A stretch of DNA of 64,000 nt from Litorivivens sp041624475 (GCF_041624475.1 NZ_JBFJUX010000008.1:62001-126000); one strand, 5' to 3'; shown: positions 53,598 to 63,131, numbered from the stretch's first letter. A program made the numbers and translations. Notes: a model not told the origin generated them from the sequence alone.

Positions 53598-54312
53598 AAT
53601 AGCTGTTTGTAAATGTCGGCTTATGGCTTCAATCGCAAATAAGAAAGTAGCGCCTCTATTTGGCCTCTGGTTAGCCACATTCTGCGCGATGGCCGACAGT
53701 CCATCCACATACCCTGCCTGGGAGCAAGTGAAAGAACGAGATGGCATAACTGTGTACCAGCGTGAAGTTCCTGGATTGAACATAAAAGAAGTTCGTGCTA
53801 TTAGCGAAGTAGCTGCCTCAATGAATGATTTGTTAGAAATAATCACTGATCTAGAGTCCTACGGGAAAATTAACAAAATTGTCTCAGCCGCGGGGCATGT
53901 CCATCAAAGAAAACCGGATAGTAATTATTACTTCATTGTTCTGGATATTCCTTGGCCTATCACTGACCGATCCGCCATATATTCGAGAAAGGTTACTGTC
54001 AGCGAAGACAAACAGAACATCACTATTACTGACAGGGCCGATAGCGAGTTGGACATCATTCCAGCCATGAAAGGCACTATCCGTATGGTGCAGTCAATGC
54101 AGGAATGGAAGCTAGAGAAAATGAGCGATTGCTCGACTAAAGTCTCTTTAACATCCTTAACTGACCCGGGCGGTCCTATTCCGGCGTCCCTGGTTAATTC
54201 GATGTCGATTGAAGAACCTTTGCAGTCGATTGTAAACCTGAGGGAGCTTATGTCTATTCCGACGAATCAGGGCTTTACTTCGGTTGAAAGTAAGCACTGC
54301 GCATCTACGTAA
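53587..54312 (+). CDS. START-domain lipid-binding protein, probably exported
   Basis: The 241-residue protein has an N-terminal hydrophobic segment ('VAPLFGLWLATFCAMADS', probable signal) and then a START-like fold: 'WEQVKERDGITVYQREVPG', 'NDLLEIITDLESYGKIN', 'VLDIPWPITDRSAIYSR'. START domains bind sterols, lipids or polyketides. Overlap with the receptor stop suggests that it carries the receptor cargo across the periplasm. The start (ATG 53587 or 53623) is not certain because no good ribosome-binding site is seen. Confidence 0.8.
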   Translation: MNTKIAVCKCRLMASIANKKVAPLFGLWLATFCAMADSPSTYPAWEQVKERDGITVYQREVPGLNIKEVRAISEVAASMNDLLEIITDLESYGKINKIVSAAGHVHQRKPDSNYYFIVLDIPWPITDRSAIYSRKVTVSEDKQNITITDRADSELDIIPAMKGTIRMVQSMQEWKLEKMSDCSTKVSLTSLTDPGGPIPASLVNSMSIEEPLQSIVNLRELMSIPTNQGFTSVESKHCAST

Positions 54313-54621
54313 GCTCTTCCTCCAGGTGGATATTTTAAATGTAGTTTTCTTCGAGACGTTTTTAGCTGTGTTTCTAGTGGTGTCATTCGCCGGGCGAATC
54401 GTTTGGCTGTGGAAGGTGGCATGATAAGAGAGCGCGCAGCGTCATCCAGAAAAGCTCAAGATTGAAGCTGTTAAACACAGAGTTATCAGTTCGATCAGTA
54501 AGATAGCATCACAAAACTCCATCATTTACCTGGATGCTGCAATTTTCGCCTAAACCTCCGGGTGATAAAATATCGACGTAATAATCCAGAATTTGGAAAT
54601 AACAACAGGAGCTAGATACCA
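54313..54621. other. 309-bp spacer with a possible IS3 orfA scrap
   Basis: It mostly lacks coding signal. From 54443 to 54553 one frame reads HPEKLKIEAVKHRVISSISK, resembling the start of an IS3-family OrfA, but without a start codon. It also contains the P450 promoter. Confidence 0.3.
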
Positions 54622-55830
54622 ATGGCCGCAGAATTACTTCCGATGATGTCACCGGATTATATCGACTATCCGGAAAAGTACTGGCAAAAGCTAAGAGAGA
54701 GCGATCCACTCTACTGGAGTAAGGAGTTCAATTTCTGGGTGGTTACTCGCTATGAGGATGTAGAAAATTTTCTAAAGCGCCCAGAAGATTTTTCGTCATC
54801 GAGCGGCCCTGGCGGCGGTTTAAGAAGCTCAGACGACACAACTGCCGAAGATGTTGTCGGCTTTTTGCCAATGATTCAAAATGATCCGCCAGAACATACG
54901 AGATTGCGCTCTATATTTGCTAGAAGTTTCACTTCGCGTCGAATAGCACGATTGGAAACTCAAGTCCGCGAAATAGCGGATCAATTGATCTCTGAACTAC
55001 AAGAAAAATATTCTAAAGGTGTTGGGATCGATCTGTACAAGGATTTTGCTAGTCCACTGCCCGTTGCAGTTATTGCAAAGCTATTGGGAATTCCACTGGA
55101 ATACTATGAGCGGCTTCAATTCTGGAATGATGCATTGGGCATCGGGGCAGGAGGAAGTTATACAGAAACTCAGCGTATTAAAGCTACAACTGAAATGAAC
55201 GAAACATTATCTGAAATCATTAATGCTAAGAGATCAAACCCTGAGGATGACCTGATATCGTCGCTTGTTAAGCTGGCAGACGACGAGGGTGATCAGCTAA
55301 AAGCTAATGAACTGTTAGGGTTCTGTAAGTTATTATGGATTGCTGGTAACGAGACAACAACGAATTTGATAACCAATGCTTCAGTTGTTCTCCAAGGCCA
55401 GCCTGAGCTTATCGAAAAACTGCAGAATAATAAGGAACTAATTCCGCAGTTTGTTGAAGAAGCACTTCGCTACGTGGGGCCAGTAAATGGCCTTTTCCGT
55501 CGAGTAACCCGGGATCTTGAGTACAAGGGAAAGAAATTCAAGGAGAATGACAACGTCTGGATAATGTTTGCCTCAGCTAATAGGGACGAGAGTCATTTTG
55601 AAAACTCCGATAGCTTTGTTGTAGAGCGCCACCCTAACGATCATCTGGCACTTGGAAAAGGTGTTCATTTTTGTATGGGCGCAGCATTGGCGAGACTTGA
55701 AGCTCAAATTGCTTTTGAGTATTTGGTGGACGTGCTACCCAGATTTCAGCTGAAACCAGAAGAAGGTGTTCGCATCCCGGTTCCAGTGCTTCGGGGTTGG
55801 TTAAAGTTGCCAATGATTCGCAAAAATTGA
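54622..55830 (+). CDS. Cytochrome P450 (bacterial class I type)
   Basis: The 402-residue protein has the I-helix WIAGNETTTNL, ExxR in 'VEEALRYVGPVNGL', the 'FVVERHPNDHLALGKGVHFCMGAALARLE' heme region with Cys351, and an N terminus 'DYPEKYWQKLRESDPLYW' typical of soluble CYP107/CYP125-like enzymes. AGGAGC precedes the ATG. The sequence 'LGKGVHFC' has Leu in place of the usual Phe of the heme loop, a mild oddity. It differs clearly from the other P450 of the island, so two successive oxidations are likely. Confidence 0.92.
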   Translation: MAAELLPMMSPDYIDYPEKYWQKLRESDPLYWSKEFNFWVVTRYEDVENFLKRPEDFSSSSGPGGGLRSSDDTTAEDVVGFLPMIQNDPPEHTRLRSIFARSFTSRRIARLETQVREIADQLISELQEKYSKGVGIDLYKDFASPLPVAVIAKLLGIPLEYYERLQFWNDALGIGAGGSYTETQRIKATTEMNETLSEIINAKRSNPEDDLISSLVKLADDEGDQLKANELLGFCKLLWIAGNETTTNLITNASVVLQGQPELIEKLQNNKELIPQFVEEALRYVGPVNGLFRRVTRDLEYKGKKFKENDNVWIMFASANRDESHFENSDSFVVERHPNDHLALGKGVHFCMGAALARLEAQIAFEYLVDVLPRFQLKPEEGVRIPVPVLRGWLKLPMIRKN

Positions 55831-55944
55831 CTTCACGAGTTCCGGGGTGTGTGTTTGTGCGCGTTCAGCGAAAACATCGGTCGCCGTAGTTATGAGCTGG
55901 TGGCCGTGGTTTCCACTTAATGTTTATTTAGATTAGTTCAGACT

Positions 55945-56083
55945 AGACCTGACACCTTTCCTTGAAAAAGTGAGGGTTACCGGTTTGATTGACGGTGACT
56001 AAACCTGAAATCAACCGAAACCAAAGGTAATCCTCATGCTCCATACTAATGACAAGATCGTTAAACACAAGGTAGGTCTGCTT
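55945..56083 (+). mobile_element. IS481-like remnant, left end plus first transposase codons
   Basis: After an end-like GACCTGACACCTTTCC segment, the plus strand at 56037 reads MLHTNDKIVKHKVGLL, the standard start of IS481-type transposases. The match stops after 16 codons, at about 56083. The break point coincides with the stop codon of the convergent hotdog gene. The rest of the element is missing. Confidence 0.55.
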
Positions 56084-56489
56084 ACGACTTTGTGGCAAAC
56101 GCTAGTGATGCTATTGCGACCGGCTCAGCGCAAGATTTTTGCCATCCAACAGCGTTGATTGTATGAATGTGTTTTCCTCTTCGAACGACATTTGCGCGAC
56201 TATACAAGTTCTTATCGCCCATAGCGGGACGGAGATAGCTCGTTTGTATAGAAATCAATGCGCAATCTTGAGATTGAGTAGAATTTATGACGGCGAGCAT
56301 CGCGGTCAGCTCAAGAACACCCGAAACTACACCGCCGTGCCAGGCTCTTAAGAGTGGATTCCCCGTAAAAATGTCTTGCCACTTAGTGACACATTCTATT
56401 TCAGGCTCTAATGCAATAATATCTGTCCCGAAATTGCCCGCATAAGGTGCCGCTCCAAGATAATCGATAATGCTCTGATTTATCATCAT
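56082..56489 (-). CDS. Hotdog-fold thioesterase (PaaI-like), possibly truncated
   Basis: The 135-residue protein has a hotdog core: 'LLRAWHGGVVSGVLELTAMLAVI' followed by 'LISIQTSYLRPAMGDKNLYSRANVVRRGKHIH', typical of PaaI/YigI-type acyl-CoA thioesterases. It is the second of two adjacent hotdog genes and may form a heterodimer with the upstream one. Its stop codon TAA is created where an IS481 remnant joins, so the C terminus may be shortened. It starts six bases after the stop of the upstream gene. Confidence 0.78.
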   Translation of the reverse strand: MMINQSIIDYLGAAPYAGNFGTDIIALEPEIECVTKWQDIFTGNPLLRAWHGGVVSGVLELTAMLAVINSTQSQDCALISIQTSYLRPAMGDKNLYSRANVVRRGKHIHTINAVGWQKSCAEPVAIASLAFATKS

Positions 56490-56495
56490 GCGCGC

Positions 56496-56963
56496 CTACA
56501 GTGGTTTTGCGCTGAGTACGGGGCCCGGTGTGTCAGATTTAAATACCCCGATAGAGTTGCAGCACATTATTCTTGAATGTTCTTGAAAGGCTGCTGCACC
56601 AACGTAGATAAAGTCGTCAGCAGTTTGATAGCAGCTAGCTTCAACAACCAGGCCTAGCCCGGGATCGGGTTTACGTATATGGTCGATTCTCAGATTTACG
56701 GTCGCTATTGTGGTCGGTTTGCCAATATGAAGCATCACCGCACAGCCGCAAGCGCTATCAACAGCTGTCGCAATTGCGCTTGTATGAAGACTGCCATTTT
56801 CTATTGAGTCAGCGTGCTTATGCTGAAACGGGAGCTGAACAACAACGATATTGTTTTCTACCTTTTGGAGCGACAGCCCAAGGTCATGATGAGTGCCAAT
56901 TGTAAAGAACATATCGAATAACTGTTCCATGCTATCTACGTCCGTTGTTCCTAGATTGAACAT
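56496..56963 (-). CDS. Hotdog-fold thioesterase (PaaI-like)
   Basis: The 155-residue protein begins MFNLGTTDVDSMEQLFDMFF. It has the core 'HADSIENGSLHTSAIATAVDSACGCAVMLHI' and 'TATVNLRIDHIRKPDPG'-like strands, a normal PaaI hotdog. ATG 56963 follows AAGGA closely; a GTG at 56975 is the alternative. It is co-directional with its sister gene and the MarR regulator. Adjacent paired hotdogs of low similarity suggest a two-subunit enzyme that releases CoA from an acyl-CoA intermediate. Confidence 0.8.
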   Translation of the reverse strand: MFNLGTTDVDSMEQLFDMFFTIGTHHDLGLSLQKVENNIVVVQLPFQHKHADSIENGSLHTSAIATAVDSACGCAVMLHIGKPTTIATVNLRIDHIRKPDPGLGLVVEASCYQTADDFIYVGAAAFQEHSRIMCCNSIGVFKSDTPGPVLSAKPL

Positions 56964-57066
56964 GCGTCCTTCCACGATTAGCTTTCAAGTAAATATCCTG
57001 CGCTCCAGGCATGTCGGCTATAGCAACGATGCGAGCACTCTCGCACCTTTCGCTCCACGTCTACTG

Positions 57067-57576
57067 TCAGATCGGTTCGCTGGAGTTGACCTCACGAGGC
57101 ATAAACGAATCTATTCCGCCAAGCCCTTCATTTTCAGGCCCTGTTTTACGAGTTAAATTTTCACGTACTTTGGCTAGCATGGAGATGAATTGCTCGCACT
57201 GCTTTACATTAATACCTCGCAAGGCGTCTGAGTATAGTCGCACTGATTCGGCACGCATCGGCGCGACCAGCCGATCAAAGGCTTTAGTTATGTAGATTAG
57301 GTTGGCCCGCCTGTCGTCGGCGTGTGGACGCCGTTCGATCAGACCCTTTTCCTGAAGCCGGTCGACAACTTTACCAAGCGTGGCTCTATCCATGTCAGCC
57401 AATTTTGCAAGATTAGTCTGGGTATGCCCATCCTCCCGGTGAAGCTGTGCTAACACAAACCACTGTGCTCGCGTCAAACCCAAGTGTTTGATGCGAGCAT
57501 CGAAGGCGCGCCTCATCAGACGTGCTGCATCATCTAGCAGGTATCCCAGATTTAACTCTAAGTCCTCTCGCGTCAT
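57067..57576 (-). CDS. MarR-family transcriptional regulator
   Basis: The 169-residue winged-helix protein has 'LTRAQWFVLAQLHREDGHTQTNLAKLADMDRATLGKVVDRLQEKGLIERR', whose parts match MarR helices, and the wing 'PHADDRRANLIYIT'. It is divergent from the RND efflux operon across about 70 bp and probably represses it; the hotdog genes lie downstream on its own strand. MarR proteins commonly respond to phenolic or lipophilic compounds. Confidence 0.9.
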   Translation of the reverse strand: MTREDLELNLGYLLDDAARLMRRAFDARIKHLGLTRAQWFVLAQLHREDGHTQTNLAKLADMDRATLGKVVDRLQEKGLIERRPHADDRRANLIYITKAFDRLVAPMRAESVRLYSDALRGINVKQCEQFISMLAKVRENLTRKTGPENEGLGGIDSFMPREVNSSEPI

Positions 57577-57648
57577 GAAAAATACTCTGTTTACATATAT
57601 TAAGTAGACTTATAGTATGCATGAATAAATATTGCAAGGGGCATCCCA

Positions 57649-58788
57649 TTGCGTCTAACTAGCAAATCGATTTTTGTTGTGTCGCTGGCGCTGATCGTCC
57701 TTTATTACACGGGTACGGTCATTGCGGCGTCACTGGTAGAGAGCGAGTTTAGTGAGCAAGTACCGCCGTCCGAGGGTGCTCATCCGTCTCATTCTGCCTT
57801 ATATACGGTCACTACTGAAAACGTCGTTATGCCTATTTTGGCAACTGGTACCGTAATGGCGGCAAAAACCAGCAATATCGGCCCTCAGATTGAAGGGCCG
57901 ATCGAGGAAATCTATGTGCGTGTTGGCGACCGGGTGAATAAAGGCGACGCTTTATTTCGAACCCGAGATGTAGTGCTCAAGTTGCAGTTGCAGGAGCTGG
58001 TTGCTTCATCCGCCTTATACGCCGCCGAATCTCGGAATGCGCAGATTGAATTTAATCGGGTGTCCGATCTGCGCAAGAAGGGAGTGGCTTCTGGGGCGCA
58101 ATTTGACACCTCGGCGGTCGCTTTAGAAACTGCAAGAGCTCGTGTCGATATTACCGCTTCAAAACTCGCCCAAGTCGAGCAGAGTATAGACGACGCTATT
58201 GTCCGTGCGCCCTACACTGGCGTCATCACCGAACGATTTGTGGACGAAGGCGTTTTCATCTCAAGCCGAGCCTCTGGCATGGGGAACTCGGCCGTGGTCC
58301 AGGTAAAAAAGGCCGATCCTGTCGTAGTCGTCTGGAGTATAGCTGCCAAGTACTTACCCGAAATCACGTTAGGCGCGAAAGTCAAAATCCGCATCAATGG
58401 TATACCGGATGTAATTGATTCTGAGATTAACATTATTAAAGATCGAATCGATATAGCCTCTCGGTCGATTGACGCACGTTCAGTTGTCAACAATGACGGC
58501 TACAAAATCAAACCGGGCCTTTTCGCGCGAGCGGAGATTTTTCCCAAGCCGCACAACGTTGTTCTTCTACCCCGTTCTTTATTGCGTGGCCCGCCCAACG
58601 ACCCCTATGTCTTGCTCTACGAGAATGGCAAGGAAAGAATACGCCACTTAACAATACGTGACTACAACACTGATTCCGTTGAGGTGCTTAGTGGACTGGA
58701 GGCCGGCATGCGCGTATTGCCGCGCTCGCACCTTACTGATGTTTCTGACGATGTCGTCATAACCAGACAAAAAGGATTGGAAAACTGA
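57649..58788 (+). CDS. RND efflux periplasmic adaptor (MFP)
   Basis: The 379-residue protein has an N-terminal hydrophobic anchor, 'ATGTVMAAKTSNIGPQIEGPIEEIYVRVGDRVNKGD' (biotinyl-lipoyl half), a helical hairpin and 'VRAPYTGVITERFVDEGVFIS', the HlyD/MexA pattern. The start is TTG at 57649 with AAGGGG eight bases upstream. It overlaps the pump gene by one base (TGATG). It has no lipobox, so it is probably anchored by its N-terminal helix. Confidence 0.88.
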   Translation: MRLTSKSIFVVSLALIVLYYTGTVIAASLVESEFSEQVPPSEGAHPSHSALYTVTTENVVMPILATGTVMAAKTSNIGPQIEGPIEEIYVRVGDRVNKGDALFRTRDVVLKLQLQELVASSALYAAESRNAQIEFNRVSDLRKKGVASGAQFDTSAVALETARARVDITASKLAQVEQSIDDAIVRAPYTGVITERFVDEGVFISSRASGMGNSAVVQVKKADPVVVVWSIAAKYLPEITLGAKVKIRINGIPDVIDSEINIIKDRIDIASRSIDARSVVNNDGYKIKPGLFARAEIFPKPHNVVLLPRSLLRGPPNDPYVLLYENGKERIRHLTIRDYNTDSVEVLSGLEAGMRVLPRSHLTDVSDDVVITRQKGLEN

Positions 58789-61700
58789 TGTGGATTTCCG
58801 ATCTCTCTATCAGACAACCGGTCTTTGCAACCATGCTAAGCGGTGCACTGGTTGTACTTGGATCGATTTCGCTAACGCGCTTAGGCGTTAATTTTTTTCC
58901 CGAATTGGATATACCGTACGTATCTGTAACCACGGCGCTTGAGGGGGCGTCGCCGGAAACTATTGAGACCGCAGTCACTGATATTATTGAAGAAGAGGTC
59001 AATACCATAGCGGGTCTCAAGCTGCTTCGCTCTGTGAGCTCAGAAGGACTGTCGCAGGTCTTTCTCGAATTTGAGATGGGAGACAACCTCGATGTGAAGG
59101 TCCAGGACGTCCGGGACAAGCTGGACACTGCACGGCGCAACTTGCCCTTAGATATCGAACCACCCACTGTTGAGAAAGTCGACCCTGCATCTGCGCCGAT
59201 TTTGTCCGTCATGATTGCAAGCAAAGTACCAATCAGTGAGCTGACAGTATTCGCTGAAGATACGGTTAAGAGCCGCCTCCAACGCGTCGCCGGCGTCGGA
59301 ACTGTGACTGTAATCGGCGGACGTGAACGGCAAATACGAATTTGGTTAAATGCAGAGCGCTTGCGCGCTTATGGCTTAACCGCCGATGAAGTGGTTCAGG
59401 CTATAAAGCGAGAACATGTGGACGTACCGGGCGGGCGCATGGAAACCAGAATGAAAGATCGTGAATTCGGCGTGAAGACGAAAGGCGAGGTCGGCTCAGT
59501 CCCCGAATTCGAAGAGCTCATCGTCGGCTTTGACCGCCAATTGCCTGTAAAGCTCGGTGACCTGGCTCGCATCGAGGATGGGCTGGAAGACGAGCGCACC
59601 TACGCGGAGCTAGACGGCCGCATCGGCATTTCCCTTGATATTCGCAGGCAATCTGGCACAAACGTCGTCGAAGTCGCCAACGCCGTAAAAGAGGCACTCG
59701 ATGAGGTGCGGGCTTTAGCGCCAGAGGGAACAATTATCGTCACAGCTCAAGATGCATCTCTCTTCACCGAGGCCGGTATTCGAGACACATTTGCGGACAT
59801 GATATTTGCCATCGGTCTCGTAGCTATCGTCACCTGGTTCTTTCTACTCAGTATAGGGGCAACGCTAATTGTCTCTATCGCCATGCCATGTGCATTGATA
59901 GCCACATTTCTTGCCTTCTATACCGCAGACTTCACCATCAACATGATGACCCTGATTGCGCTCGCCATGGCGATCGGTCTTCTGGTTGACGATGCCATCG
60001 TTGTACTTGAAAGTATTCAGCGGGACGTAGAGGACGGCATGAGCCCCGTGAACGCGGCCTCCCATGGGGTTGATCGCGTAGGCGGTGCGGTCATTGCGTC
60101 GACAATCGCAATCATGGCAGTTTACGTGCCCATCGCTTTTATGGAAGGCGTAATAGGCCGATTTTTCCGTGAATATGGATTAACGGTAGTGTTTTCCATT
60201 GGTGTGTCGCTGCTCGTGTCGCTCACGCTTACACCTGCGTTGTGCGCGCGAATTTTAAAACCACAAACGCACAAAGGCGCCATTAGCTCCCGAATCGATC
60301 GAACCCTGTCACGCCTGGAAAACTGGTATAGCCGAATACTCGGCATCTCTATTCGCTATCGGTATTTAGTGGTCGCAGCCGCGCTGGGTTTTGTGGTGGC
60401 TGGTGTGCTCGTCGCACAACGCTTGGCCATCGATTTTATCCCGTCGCTCGATAGGTCAGAGTTCATCGCCGACGTAGAGCTGGAGCAAGGCGCAGGCATA
60501 TCCCGATCGCGAGAGCTTGCGGTGCGCGCCGCCGCTGAGCTTGCAAAGATAAAACATGTTGATAACGTATTCTTCACCGTCGGCGGCAAGCAGACCGATC
60601 GCGTTAACGAGATTAGTTATTTTGTCAAACTTGTCCACAAAAAAGATCGCCCGTCGGATCAATTTGGCGTAATGGCCGAAGTGCGCGAAGTACTCTACAG
60701 GGTTATACCTGAGGCCAAAACGATCTCTGTTTCTGAAATGCCGATTATGACCGGTGGCGGACTGACGTCCTTTGACGTCGAATATGCATTGACAGGTTCA
60801 GATCTGGGGGAGCTGGAACGCCTTACCGAGGAGGTCATGCGACGTATGCGAGAAACCGACATCTATGCGGATATACACTCTACTTACAGAATTGGCCGAC
60901 CAGAACTACAAATTGATGTCGATCGTGCCAAAGCCGCAGATTTAGGAGTCTCGATTAAAGGCCTCGCCAACAACGCACGTATTATGCTGGGCGGGATGGA
61001 GGTCACTTCCTATGAGGAAAACGGAGAGCGGATCGAAGTGCGCGCCCAGATGGAGGAAGACGACCGCGCTGACATGCGCTGGGTCGAGCTCATTCAATCG
61101 CGGGCCTCGGACAGGTCGCTCATTGATCTAGCCAATGTGGCCGATCTCCGCTTTGCATTAGGCCCAGCCCAGATTGAACGCCAGTCACGATCCAGAAAAA
61201 TCGGCATTTTCGCCAACACGCAACCAGGCATCGCGCTCGGGACTGCAACAGAAGAGCTAGACCGCATCATCGCCGAGGTCGGCCTGCCAGAAGGTTATTC
61301 CGGTCTATTCCTTGGCCAAGCCAAGCGCATGCTGGACAGCACAGACGCGATTATATTCGCCTTCGTTTTAGCCCTCGTGTCGCTTTACATGATCCTCGCG
61401 AGTTTATTCAATAGCTTTATGCAACCTCTAATTGTAATGGTCACGGCGCCGCTCTCTTTTATAGGCGCCTTCACGATGCTCTATTTTTTCAACCAGCCCT
61501 TGAACATTCTTGTTCAAATTGCACTTATTGCGCTCATGGGGCTCGTCATGAAGAATGGCATCCTGCTTGTAGACCTAGCAAATCAGTTCCGCGATGCAGG
61601 CGCAGTGTCGAGAGAGGCGGTTTTGAGTGCAGGCCCTCAGCGATTACGGCCAGTACTAATGACTGCTTTGTCTACTGTCTTGGGTATGGTGCCTGTGGCG

Positions 61701-61883
61701 TTAGCTAATAGCGACGGCTCTGAACTCCGTAATCCGGTCGGTTTTCTCGTCATCGGTGGCATGTCTTCGTCTACCATCCTCACGCTTGTAGTACTACCAG
61801 CCGCCTATGTTATTGTGGACGATGCTGCAAATTCGCTACGAAAATTCAAAAGTTTAGTATGGCTTTGGAGGGAAGCAGGATAA
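58788..61883 (+). CDS. RND multidrug/lipid efflux permease (HAE1-like)
   Basis: The 1031-residue inner-membrane pump has twelve membrane helices. It begins MWISDLSIRQPVFATMLSGA. The proton-relay pair is Asp401/Asp402 in 'LLVDDAIVVLE', and a Lys in 'LVMKNGILLVDLAN' lies in the later membrane block. It pairs with the adaptor just upstream. No outer-membrane TolC-type gene is in the cluster, so a chromosomal one must complete the channel. Expelling the hydrophobic substrate or its products would fit the cargo theme. Confidence 0.93.
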   Translation: MWISDLSIRQPVFATMLSGALVVLGSISLTRLGVNFFPELDIPYVSVTTALEGASPETIETAVTDIIEEEVNTIAGLKLLRSVSSEGLSQVFLEFEMGDNLDVKVQDVRDKLDTARRNLPLDIEPPTVEKVDPASAPILSVMIASKVPISELTVFAEDTVKSRLQRVAGVGTVTVIGGRERQIRIWLNAERLRAYGLTADEVVQAIKREHVDVPGGRMETRMKDREFGVKTKGEVGSVPEFEELIVGFDRQLPVKLGDLARIEDGLEDERTYAELDGRIGISLDIRRQSGTNVVEVANAVKEALDEVRALAPEGTIIVTAQDASLFTEAGIRDTFADMIFAIGLVAIVTWFFLLSIGATLIVSIAMPCALIATFLAFYTADFTINMMTLIALAMAIGLLVDDAIVVLESIQRDVEDGMSPVNAASHGVDRVGGAVIASTIAIMAVYVPIAFMEGVIGRFFREYGLTVVFSIGVSLLVSLTLTPALCARILKPQTHKGAISSRIDRTLSRLENWYSRILGISIRYRYLVVAAALGFVVAGVLVAQRLAIDFIPSLDRSEFIADVELEQGAGISRSRELAVRAAAELAKIKHVDNVFFTVGGKQTDRVNEISYFVKLVHKKDRPSDQFGVMAEVREVLYRVIPEAKTISVSEMPIMTGGGLTSFDVEYALTGSDLGELERLTEEVMRRMRETDIYADIHSTYRIGRPELQIDVDRAKAADLGVSIKGLANNARIMLGGMEVTSYEENGERIEVRAQMEEDDRADMRWVELIQSRASDRSLIDLANVADLRFALGPAQIERQSRSRKIGIFANTQPGIALGTATEELDRIIAEVGLPEGYSGLFLGQAKRMLDSTDAIIFAFVLALVSLYMILASLFNSFMQPLIVMVTAPLSFIGAFTMLYFFNQPLNILVQIALIALMGLVMKNGILLVDLANQFRDAGAVSREAVLSAGPQRLRPVLMTALSTVLGMVPVALANSDGSELRNPVGFLVIGGMSSSTILTLVVLPAAYVIVDDAANSLRKFKSLVWLWREAG

Positions 61884-62058
61884 ATCTATTTCTCATTTTT
61901 TGTGCTTAACGTATGGCTGCGAGCGGATGTAGCTATTGTTATGTCCAGCAATCTCGGCTGATGCGGCGCGTCCCCCGTCACTACTGACCTTGTACCCAAA
62001 TTTAGCGCCCTGACCTTGATGAGATTTCCAGTTAACCTAGCGGGATGGAGATCTCAAA

Positions 62059-62322
62059 ATGAAGAAGCGCTACACCGAAGAACAGATTATCAAGGCCATC
62101 AAGGAGCATGATGTCGGAGCCAAGGTTGAAGACATCTGCCGCAGGCTCAATATATCAAATGGCACCTTCTACAACTGGCGTAGTAAGTACGCTGGATTGG
62201 AAGTCAGCGAAGCCAAGCGCCTACGAGAGCTCGAGTCCGAGAACAATAAGCTCAAGAAGCTGCTGGCAGACAAGCTCCTTGAAGTTGAAGCTATGAAGGA
62301 TGTGCTCTTAAAAAAGTGGTAA
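62059..62322 (+). CDS. IS3-family OrfA (transposase helix-turn-helix)
   Basis: The 87-residue protein begins MKKRYTEEQIIKAIKEHDVG. It has an HTH region followed by a leucine-zipper-like 'LESENNKLKKLLADKLLEVE', the standard IS3 OrfA. It ends in 'VLLKKW', with the A6G frameshift site at 62310 to 62316. Confidence 0.93.
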   Translation: MKKRYTEEQIIKAIKEHDVGAKVEDICRRLNISNGTFYNWRSKYAGLEVSEAKRLRELESENNKLKKLLADKLLEVEAMKDVLLKKW

Positions 62323-63131
62323 CGCCCGCTGCGCGCAAAGATGTTGCCTCTCACATGATCGATAACCATCGACTCAGTGAGCGGCGAGCCTGCCAGCTAT
62401 CGGGCGTGAGTCGTACGGCATTCAGGTATCAACCGGTGGTTCGTCAGGATCAGAAGTTCAGGCATCGCCTCTTAGAGCTAGCAGCAAAGCACAATGGGCT
62501 TGGATATCCCATGCTGCATGGGATGCTGAAATCAGAGTCTCTGGTCGTTAACAGAAAGCGAACCTACCGGCTGTACTCTGAGGAAGGTCTGCAACTGCGT
62601 CACTGGCGCAAGAAGAAGCTAAAGCGGCCAAGGATGCCGCTTGTGGTGCCTCTGGGCGCCAATATCCGCTGGTCAATGGATTTTGTTTCTGACCAACTGA
62701 GTAATGGGCGACGGTTTCGGGTGTTGAACGTAAAAGACGACTACTCAAAGGAATTGGTTGGGCAGCTAGTTGCATACTCCATCGGCGGACACCAGGTCGC
62801 TCGATTTCTCGACCAGCTGATCGCGCAGCGCTCAAAGCCTGACCAAATCACCTGCGACGGAACGGAATTCACGAGCAAGGCCATGTTCTTCTGGCAAAAA
62901 GAATCGGGTGTGAAGCTGGGGTTCATCCAGCCGGGCAAGCCAACTCAGAACGCGTTTGTGGAGAGTCTGAACGGGCGGTTCCGACAGGAGTGCCTGAATC
63001 AGCATTGGTTCCGTACGCTGGAAGAGGCTCAGCAAATCATTGATGACTGGCGCCACCACTACAACAACGAGCGGCCACACAGCACGCTTAATTACATGAC
63101 ACCTGCCGTTTTCGCGAAGAAGGCGGCATAA
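62316..63131 (+). CDS. IS3-family OrfB (DDE transposase)
   Basis: The 271-residue catalytic part has the DDE residues in 'IRWSMDFVSDQL', 'ITCDGTEFTSKAM' and 'AFVESLNGRFRQECLN'. It is made as an OrfAB fusion by -1 slippage at AAAAAAG just before 62316, as in other IS3/IS407 elements. No frameshift or stop spoils it, so the element looks intact. Confidence 0.93.
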   Translation: MVTPAARKDVASHMIDNHRLSERRACQLSGVSRTAFRYQPVVRQDQKFRHRLLELAAKHNGLGYPMLHGMLKSESLVVNRKRTYRLYSEEGLQLRHWRKKKLKRPRMPLVVPLGANIRWSMDFVSDQLSNGRRFRVLNVKDDYSKELVGQLVAYSIGGHQVARFLDQLIAQRSKPDQITCDGTEFTSKAMFFWQKESGVKLGFIQPGKPTQNAFVESLNGRFRQECLNQHWFRTLEEAQQIIDDWRHHYNNERPHSTLNYMTPAVFAKKAA

